A stretch of 64,000 bases of DNA, taken from NCBI GenBank assembly GCA_001632425.1, contig KV425558.1:94343-158342 (forward strand). Direction: 5' to 3'. The translations under genes were made by a program, and so were the position numbers. Below, in pieces: positions 56,100 through 64,000 of this stretch; the first letter of the stretch is position 1, and the number at the start of each line of letters is the position of its first letter. The stretch comes from Neolentinus lepideus HHB14362 ss-1 (lineage: Eukaryota; Basidiomycota; Agaricomycetes; Gloeophyllales; Gloeophyllaceae). The notes under the pieces are model-generated. The model saw nothing but the letters and a program-made list of their open reading frames with translations. It did no database searches and had not been told where the DNA came from.

Positions 56100-58115
56100 A
56101 TGTTACGACTATGTCGCACGAAACACCTGCACGGATGGAGGTCGCGACGTACCACCGTTCGTTCACGGGCCGTGTCTTCTCTTCGACACACGGAGTCCAT
56201 TAACGGACAGCCAAATGACGAGACGTACGACATGGAAGATGAGGATCACAATGATATGGAACAGGCGGATTTCATGAGAAGGAGGCGTCGAACAGATGCG
56301 AAACGGAGGCAGAGGGTATATATCTCCGTCCACTCTTCCTTGGTACTCTATAGGTGACCATCCTTGTCAGGGCGAGACTTTTATGGATCAGCGAATTGTG
56401 CATATACGAGGTGGTGCGTGAGTTTCCCAGTTACGCGTGCAGGCAAGTGCAATCTCAGCATCTATGTTCGAGTAACCGATATACGATCGTTCGATTTTTC
56501 TGGGCGTATGCTATTGCAGTCTGGCATTCCATTCTATTACGCAATTTCACCAAGAATCCGTGCTAATTAGTCTATAGGCAAAGGTGGTGACGGCTGCGTC
56601 GCTTTCCACCGAGAGAAATGGAAACCTATGGGCCCTCCTTCAGGCGGGAACGGCGGGACAGGCTCCTCAATCTACCTTCTTCCTACACCACACCTAACGA
56701 CTCTCTCTTCCGTACCGCGCATTGTTAAAGGTGCGTCTGGAGGAGCTGGAGGAGGAACTTGGCGCAACGGCAAAGACGCTGAGCCGACCATCGTCCGTGT
56801 CCCTCTCGGAACCGTCGTGAAGCAGCTTTCCCGCGACGATCCTCGTCGCGCGAAAGATGCTCAGGAGCGCTTCGAGGAACGTCTTCAGGAGTTTCGTGAG
56901 GAAGAGCGGTGGAAAAAGATCAGGGAACGGAGGTGGGTGCACTACCCCGGGTTTGAGGACGACAACCTTCAGAGGGAGACATTCAGGGAAGCAGACAGGA
57001 TGCTCGCGATGGAGGAGAGGATGCTTATAAATCGTCGTGTCCTTCGCGGGCTCATCCACTTGGACCTTGACAAAGCCGTCGAGACGCCTGAAACTGAGAA
57101 AGATCCAGATGCCCCGCTCGGCTTACCACGCGCAAAGAATTGGGGGTACCTCATCGCAGAGGGCGGCGCAGGTGGCCTGGGGAATCCACACTTCCTCAGC
57201 AAAACGAATCGCTCGCCAAAGACTGCGAGCCGTGGGCGGGACGGCGAGTGGATATCGCTCGAACTTGAGCTCAAGATCCTTGCGGACGTTGCGATGGTAG
57301 GCATGCCGAATGCCGGGAAGAGCACGCTCGTCAGGGCGCTCACAGGCGGCCGTGTTAAGAGCGAGATCGCGGGCTTTGCGTTCACGACTCTCAATCCCGT
57401 CGTAGGTGTTGTGAGGATAGGTCCTGAAGGATGGCTCGGTGGTGATGGTGATGCGGTGTATGACGAGACGGCGTTGGAGAAGAATCGGCTCAGAGAGGGT
57501 ATGGACGTCCGAGGCTACGTTGAAAGCACAGATATGGATGACGAAACCACTCCGGTTACTGACGGCGTCTCGAGTGAAACAAATGCGCACGCCCGGCCAT
57601 CATACGACTCTACAATTGGGGAGAGCTTCCGTTTCACAATAACGGATAATCCAGGGCTTATAGAACACGCGTCGGAGAACAAGGGCTTGGGTCACTCATT
57701 CCTACGTTCCATCGAGCGCTCGCATGCGCTCGTCTACGTCGTAGACCTGTCCTCTCAGGTGCCTTGGGAAGAGCTGAGAATTCTCAAGGATGAGCTGGAG
57801 AAGTACAGGGAGGGCATGAGCAGCAAAGCACGGATGGTTATTGCGAACAAGGCGGACCTGCTAGGCCAGGAGGGTGAAGAGGATGCCGAGGAGGCGAAGT
57901 GCAAGTTCGCGAGACTAGAGGAGTACGTGAGGATGGAGATGGGTGCGGACGCAGAGGGCAGATCACTAGACGTGGTACCAGTCTCGGCAAAGTACGCCAT
58001 GAATTTGAGGAAGGTTGTCGGGCTGATGGTGCGATATGTCGACGAGGCCAGAAGTAAGGTGGCGGTGCAGGATGATGATGAAAGTACTTTACCGTTAGAT
58101 GGTTATGAATGCTGA
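56100..58115 (+). CDS. MTG2: Mitochondrial Obg-family GTPase
   Basis: Exons 56100-56315, 56371-56413 and 56578-58115 encode 598 residues. The N-terminus (MLRLCRTKHLHGWRSRRTTV) is Arg-rich without acids, as in mitochondrial targeting peptides. The glycine-rich Obg fold follows: VHIRGGKGGDGCVAFHREKW, PPSGGNGGTGSSIYLLP, GASGGAGGGTWRNGKDA, with the usual link YLIAEGGAGGLGNPHF. G domain: G1 VGMPNAGKSTL (57299-57331), G3 TDNPGLIEHA, G4 NKADL, G5 VPVSAKYAMN. The family assists assembly of the large mitochondrial ribosomal subunit (yeast Mtg2). Compared with bacterial Obg there are charged inserts in both domains. Exon 2 has only 43 nt, and intron 2 (164 nt) is long. Confidence 0.9.
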
Positions 58116-58397
58116 TGTTCGGGAGCCTCCAGCCCTGAAGCTTGGGTGAATGCATCGATTTCCGCTGTTAACGTCAAGCATATTTGATCATATGGAATTC
58201 ATCATTGAACGTAGAAGTTTGCAAAGTACAATAATGTCATGACTCGGGTTGACCAATTCTGCAAAAGCGAAGCAAATAAATTATCAGAATATCTTGCGAA
58301 AAATGACCGTGAAGCTTCGAAACACTGGTCCGAATTCCTCATCCATTCCTTCTTTAAATAGCTAAGAGCGAATGTGATATGCTCTCCTAAGCACAGA
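58116..58397. other. Convergent intergenic region
   Basis: 282 bp between the Obg gene and membrane protein 3. Nothing recognised. Confidence 0.4.
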
Positions 58398-59911
58398 TCA
58401 TTCTCCAGGCCCTCTTTCAGCTCTCCCAGACATGGCTGCCTTTTCGTCGGCCACATTGTAAGGATTGCAGTCTTGATTTGCTACTCGGTACAGTCTTGTG
58501 CGACTGGTCGAGCTACCCCCACCCGACGAACCATTCGGACTCATAGTGACCGTATCGTAGTCTGGCGGCTCGAAAGGGTCAAGATGGACTTCTGCCATCT
58601 CACTGGCGTTCGAAAGAGGGTGATATGTCGGGTACATCCCACATGGCATGGATAGGTTTGTCATGCTTCCATGTCTAGAGTTATTGTGCAGAGAATCTGG
58701 AACAAACGAAGACGAGGTATATTCGGATATAGGATGCGGGAACGATGTTATCACGTGACCTTGGGGTGGGACGTCTTCAGCCAAGTCCAATATCGGAGCC
58801 TCACGACGTCTGGCCCTCTTCCGTCTCAACCTCATAGGGATAAATATGGCCGATGTGATAACAGCGATACCGGTAAGGCAGCAGGCCACGATGATCCCAG
58901 CCAGCGCGGCGCCGGATAGATGGCGGGCATTAACAGCCGAAGACGTCGAGGAGCCGGTGCTAGACGGCATTGATGATGTCGATGGGAGGGACGTTGCTAC
59001 TTGTGCAGGGGGAATTGGATTTGGGGATGGGAAAGAGCTATCAAGGCAAGAAGAGTTGCCTGTATCCTCGACGGTCAACAATTGAGTCACTCCCCCCTTG
59101 TGACCAGCAGCATCCACCATCGTGAAAAGCACAGTGGATTGAATGCTGGGAAGGTCAGCTACCCAATTAAACATCGTAGACCCTGTTGGTGGGCTCAGAG
59201 TGAACACTTGCTTCCCAGGAAGGATACCCTGGATCGCGATGATTAACATTGACCCTACGCTCCTTGCACATGATATAGTTACCTACCATTATAGTTACTG
59301 GTTGCATAGTACCGTTATTGTAATCATAGAACAGGAATGACCTATCGTGAAACGCTCGTAAGCTGATGCCCCGTACTGTGGATCGTACTTACTGGCATTG
59401 CAAAACAGCGGCAGCAGTTCCAAACTCAAAATCCGGCAGAACTGTCGCAGTATTACATTTCTGGTTGCCACTGTTGGGTCCAACACTGAGCAAACTCGAG
59501 GTACCTCCGGCTGGAAAACCACTTGCATCTTGCAAGAGAAAAAGAAATTGGGTCCCGGAAGAGTATGGAAGTTGCGTTTGATAGAATCCTTTCCCATCTT
59601 GATATGCTGAGGAAGGTACCGATTGAACTAACTGTCTTCCATAGATCTGAATGCTGTATAAGTATGAAGTAAGATGATTGCCCGTGAAAACTGGCTCACG
59701 GATATGAAGTTGATCGCAAAGGGAGCATAACCACCTAGCTAATGAAGTTAGTAGGCATCACGCCTACGAGTTACACCTCTCAGGCCGCACCTGTCCATGA
59801 GATATTCATGTAGCCACATTCAGTCGGCGCACTGAATGTGACGCTGATCGCGTGCGAGAGGGAAGAGCAAGTGGAGAGCCATATCACAAGGGCGATCCAT
59901 ATGAAGGTCAT
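58398..59911 (-). CDS. Type I single-pass membrane protein, family member 3
   Basis: Five exons (59911-59791, 59734-59700, 59646-59393, 59341-59287, 59228-58398) give 431 residues. Signal peptide MTFIWIALVIWLSTCSSLSH; extracellular ECGYMNISWTGGYAPFAINF, LFLLQDASGFPAGGTSSLLS, KCNTATVLPDFEF, TMFNWVADLPSIQSTVLFTM; a stalk with short Ser/Thr runs; the helix GAALAGIIVACCLTGIAVIT; then RLRRKRARR and a tail of about 130 residues. Exon lengths 121, 35, 254 and 55 nt parallel those of members 1 and 2. It is 12 kb from its relatives, so duplication and dispersal are likely. Function unknown. Confidence 0.85.
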
Positions 59912-60766
59912 GCTTCCGATGTGCAAGTACGCAAATGTATTCCTTTCGCGTGACAAACGTGTATATGAAGACAAAGAAGCGCAGAAGGGAGTCGCAATCT
60001 CTAGAGCCTGCTTAGAGTTGACTGGCGGAACGAAGAGTCATAGCGAAAGGGGTAAAATGAGCTGAACAGAGCTCCACAGTGAATCCAGTTCGAGCGCTTC
60101 ACCAGAACCGATGCACTGTTGAACACCTGTAATTTTAAAGTAGACATGAGCGCTGATAGTTCACACGGGTACTCCGTGAATGCATCGTCGGGGAACAAGG
60201 TGGAGTTTCCGAATACCTCAAAAAGGATAACATTGGACCTACAAAGCCCAAATTTGACCTGAGAGCCAATCCGCCGTTCCCAACGAATGATCGGAACAAC
60301 ACAGGTTATGCGTCGGCGAAACATCGCAGAGATATACATACGACGTCCTAAGCGATTTCTACCGAAGTCAGCGCTCCTAAACATGCAGTAAATTTGGATC
60401 AGTACCAGTTGCCACTGACAACATGGTGGAACTGCCCAACATCCATGTAATACTGAGCTGTGCAGATTTCGGAAGCGAAGGAGAGCCGTTAGAGAGGGAA
60501 ACATGAAGAACAAGGTCGTTGTGATACCATACCAATATGATAATAATCAATGGCATGTCAGCCGGCAAAGGAACTGGACAGATAGCTGTCCTACAGGCTT
60601 CGATTACTAGTAGATTTAGGCGATCTGGACCGAGATTCACCGCAGAACGTCCTTGACTTTCCCAGCCATGACAGAGAATCTATAGGAATATGACATGCGC
60701 ATCATGATATGATTAGGGCTTCGGTACTTCGGAGAAAGAAGTATAGCTACCGACCGAAACAAAAAC
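59912..60766. other. Intergenic region between membrane protein 3 and the P450
   Basis: About 850 bp. A minus-strand frame of 170 codons (60001-60513) and others overlap it without any recognisable domain; not called. Confidence 0.4.
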
Positions 60767-63006
60767 CTATAGCCTCCTGACACGCAACGGTAGTTGCACA
60801 CCCTCTCCTTCTTGACCTTGTATCTTGGGCTTGACCGTGTTTCCGCCGAGGTGATAGAAATCGAGAGTGGTGCCGGTGTCTTCAAGAGAGAACCGACGTA
60901 TCACTGTCGCAACAACCATCTGGAACAACGTTGGTGGGAAGACGTTGAACAAAGGGATTGTCATACCTTGAGCTCTGCAATCGCTGCAGAAACATCAATC
61001 TCCATCACAACATATGCGGAGGAATCTCACTTACAAAAGGTTCGCCCCAGGCACACCTTCAGACTGTAACCCGCTGTATTAAGCGCACTCCAGAGAGGTA
61101 TATGATCACGTGCCCGTGTCTGAAAGTCAAAATATGGCCCTGAGCTTAAATAGACGCCACAGCAGTTGGTAGGCCGTCGCTGAGCCATCGCTCTGGGCGG
61201 AATTCCCGAGCGTCCTTGCCCCAAATCTCCTCGTCACTATTGATACCATCTCTGACCGGTATCATCACTGATTGGCCTGCCTTCACCCGGACGGTGGTGG
61301 CCCCGGTGCCCACAACTGGAAACTGAAGAGAAATGACATCATCTTCCACGGCCTTTGTTTACCAATTGTTTACCGAAGGTGTGAGTCGGCCTTGCAGAAC
61401 AAAATAATCGGATACTTACGACGCGCGCGATGTCCATGAGGACGGCCTTGCATCTCAGAGCCTCGCGGATGACCGCATCGAAATAAGGGAGTGCGGCTGG
61501 GTTCATCAAGTCATCGAATGATGCTGGATGGCCTGTCAAGTGCTCAATTGTCCGAGCTCCTCTCGTAACTTATCCTGGACGTCTTGATGGAGCACCAGTT
61601 CATATAGTGTTTCCTAAGACAATTGAGAGGATGTCAAGTTCGCGAGAATTCCACGTCAGGGTGCCAGCTTACCGATATGACGTTCGCTGAAGACTCAGAG
61701 CCAGCAAAGAGTACTCCAATGATCTATCAGGCTGATGTCAGACTTAATCGGCCTTGCGGTCACTGACAGGCATACATTCGCAATTACTTCGTCCTTGTTC
61801 AATTGTTCTCCTCGTTCGTCTACGATTCGGATGATAAACCATGCTGCGCAGGAAGACAGAGTGCAAACTCACTGAGTAGCTTCAACAGCTTCGCATCAAG
61901 ACCAACATCATTCTTGGCACCACTCCACACACCTTCTGCAATCCTCCCGAGCTCCCCGCGGAGCGTAGTTGCCCACTTTTTCATCGGAGACGGAAGACTA
62001 AGCAGGCACGGGAACATCGACACGATACTCCCAACAAAAAGGATAAGCATGTTGCCTCTCGGGGCGTTGGTGATGTTATGGAGTAGGTCGGGAATGGCGT
62101 TTGAGCCCGTCCCAGTGCTGGTGTCGTGCATGAACATAGACATGCTGATGGCGTCCAATCTGAAGTTTCTTGTTAGTATTGGGAGTTGAAGGTGGCAAGG
62201 AAACTCACGTAAGAGCGTGGAGCCCGACTGCGATGTCGAATGTTGAAGAATTTTGCTCACCCAAGATCGTCTCCCATTGTTGTGTAAGCTACCATAGTGT
62301 AAACGAACGGAGAGGAAGCATGCTATGGTCTGAATGTCTTACCCTGTCAGCGAGTTGTCGGAAGATATGGGAAACATCTTTGATCGATTGGTCCCTGGTG
62401 TGGCGACAGTTAATCCTCATCTCAATGAGAGACCATACTACACACGTGAAAGCCGGGTTTAATATTTTCCTCTGCTTAGTGTGCTCATCGCCTAGTCCGA
62501 GGATTAAGTAGTAATGACAAGAGCAGCTAATCTCAGCGTACCTTTAGCTGTAAAAAGACCTTGACCGAACTGGAAACTTTAGTCAGGACAAGTTTATACA
62601 TCAAAAACTAGAGCCACCCAGAGTCCAAGAACAATACGGTCCGTATTTGGACGAATGTAATTGACCGCGTTCGTAGACAAGACATGGGATATGCCTTTTG
62701 GATCGCCTAGTACTAGGTGACGTTCCTGAAGAGCCAATCAGTACGAGTCAAGAAAGTTAAGAAATCACTCACTATGAAGGCACCGTGTATCCTGTATGTG
62801 TGCCCATACTTCTTCGCCCACACGGGGTAGCGTGTACCAACTGGCGCTAATTGGAGGTCGAGGGCATGCCCGGCAATTCTGCTATGCGATGGAGGACCCG
62901 GTAGTTCTTTGAGTCGAGAGGCTTCTTGGACTAAGTAGTTCACTATGAAAGTGAGTCCGACGACCGCAGCGGCGAGAATGACCGTATGCGCTGTTATCAA
63001 GGACAT
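60767..63006 (-). pseudogene. Cytochrome P450 with frameshift and nonsense codon
   Basis: Many short exons on minus encode a microsomal fungal P450. They start MSLITAHTVILAAAVVGLTF (membrane anchor) with KELPGPPSHSRIAGH, then FTAKGDEHTKQRKILNPAF (C-helix region), VLFAGSESSANVIS (I-helix; the usual AGxxT has S), FDAVIREALR (ExxR of the K helix), FRPERW (PERF-type), heme loop FRHGHVCLG and the end LPLRVRRL at 60767. Two lesions interrupt it. Around 61550-61556 one base is missing between REELG and TIEHLTGHPASFDD. A TAA (61148-61146) sits between PTAVASI and AQGHILTF, a position where a Gln codon would fit. The Arg before the heme Cys is also His. Probably a recent pseudogene; sequencing error is the alternative. 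Confidence 0.75.
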
Positions 63007-64000
63007 TGTGATACACCTCAGCGTCCAACACATTCTCTACGCAGGCTAGAAGAAAGGGGTGGACAGGTAGAAGACAGCCTTGCACAATGCTTCCGGTTGT
63101 ACCCAAAATCTCCTTCAAGAATCAAGCCCGAGACCACCGGACGGCAAACAGCCTAACGGAGCGACCCCAAGGGTGATCATGATGCACGGACAATCGACTG
63201 ATGGGTGCTGCACACGTGTTGTATTACCGGATGGGCATATAACTCGCAAACGCATCGTTCGGAGACATCAATTTCCGGACATCGCAGAAAGGGAAGCACA
63301 GACATCGAATCCAACTCAAAACTATGCCAGGTGCATGATTGCTGCTCTGGCAAGACAACGCCACCCTGAGAATATCCCAACGTTCTGCGAGCAAATACAA
63401 GAACAGCGAGAAACAGTCTTCTGGACAAACACTTGCGGCACTATGCGATGGAGAAGACGGTACGAGAATATCGTGCATTGGAGCCGTTGTCGGACTGGAG
63501 GCCCAAAGAATACATGGCAGACAGAGCGATCAGATGGGAGTTGTGTTCAAAGGACCAGTAGTAAAGAGGATTGTCAATGAGAACATGTTCAAACTTTATT
63601 CCTAGAATATATGGTATGATACCTTCCACATTTGAACATATGTTTTGATCTCCCTCCACGTGGACCGACGACCAAAACACGTCGACGCGGTCAGCACGCT
63701 GTTAAGTTCATTCTAGGCTCGTGACCACCCTCTCGATCGAGCGATTGAGGGCAGAATCGCTCTAGAGAGGCTGGTCGATATTGCGTGAGAATAACCGGGC
63801 TGTCAACTAAGTGCTCGCGCCACAGTTGCCGAGAGCTGCCGAACGCCGCCGAACGCTGCCGAACGCTGCCGATCTATGACTTGTAGTCGAGTAAGAAGTG
63901 TTTGTAGTGGAGTAAGTAGCCTTGTATTACAGTAAGCAATGCTTGTAGTCTCAATACAAACGCGTGCAGTGGCGTCGCGGTCGCGTCGCGTCTAAGTCTC
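63007..64000. other. Right-end region with short tandem repeats
   Basis: Upstream flank of the P450. A plus-strand frame of 166 codons (63080-63580) has no recognisable domain. At 63833-63872 there are four degenerate copies of gccgaacgct, and at 63886-63950 about three of ttgtagtNgagtaag. These look like the edge of a repeat that continues outside the window. Confidence 0.45.

Noticed and set aside
60001..60513. 170-codon minus-strand frame
   Set aside because: Several overlapping frames of similar length and no motif; not enough to call a gene.
63080..63580. 166-codon plus-strand frame upstream of the P450
   Set aside because: No recognisable domain; it sits in the likely P450 promoter region.
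1..64000. CRISPR arrays, operons or ribosome-binding sites
   Set aside because: The sequence is clearly eukaryotic with spliceosomal introns, and no spaced identical repeats of CRISPR type are present.

Overview
The window looks like genomic DNA of a filamentous basidiomycete, most likely an Agaricomycete (mushroom-forming) fungus. Genes are split by many short introns (about 45-70 nt, GT..AG) and sit on both strands. The recognisable families (limkain-type NYN nucleases, KRE9/KNH-like GPI proteins, serine-rich single-pass membrane proteins, a CYP, SRPK-like kinase remnants, F-box genes) are typical of such genomes. Exon boundaries were worked out by hand from reading frame, splice signals and similarity between paralogs. 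There is no database result behind any name.

Layout: (1) 1-5.6 kb: ORC3 (minus, 3' end outside the window), a MoCF/CinA-domain protein (plus) and an F-box-like protein (plus). (2) 5.9-25.5 kb: a tandem family of NYN-domain proteins. Copies A and B are on minus, then MCM4 on minus, then copies C, D, E and F on plus, with a decayed copy between D and E. A seventh intact copy (G) lies at 54.5-55.8 kb. All seven share one architecture: a 37-40 nt exon, a 228-231 nt exon, then one long exon encoding the end of the NYN domain, a Ser/Thr/Pro-rich linker and a C-terminal LOTUS/OST-HTH-like module. (3) 26-30 kb: a GPI-anchored KNH-like protein, a Harbinger-type MITE and a 10-exon DAL5-type MFS transporter. 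(4) 30-42.3 kb: a gene-free, repeat-rich block. It holds an SRPK-like kinase pseudogene split by about 3 kb of repeats, two diverged 1.4-kb LTR-like repeats, tandem and direct repeats, and a 5'-truncated LINE with a perfect 15-bp target-site duplication. (5) 43-60 kb: three paralogous type I membrane proteins with matching five-exon structures (two adjacent and convergent, the third 12 kb away), a bHLH factor, an F-box pseudogene, a hAT-type MITE with 8-bp target duplication, NYN copy G and a mitochondrial Obg GTPase. (6) 60.7-63 kb: a P450 carrying a frameshift and a nonsense codon.

The most interesting system is the NYN/LOTUS-like cluster. The domain pair recalls animal MARF1, an RNase with a role in transcript and retrotransposon control. 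Here it is locally amplified, recombining (one copy is a mosaic of two neighbours), diverging in acidic active-site positions, and sitting in a transposon-laden region. Two replication-licensing genes (ORC3, MCM4) lie in and beside the cluster.
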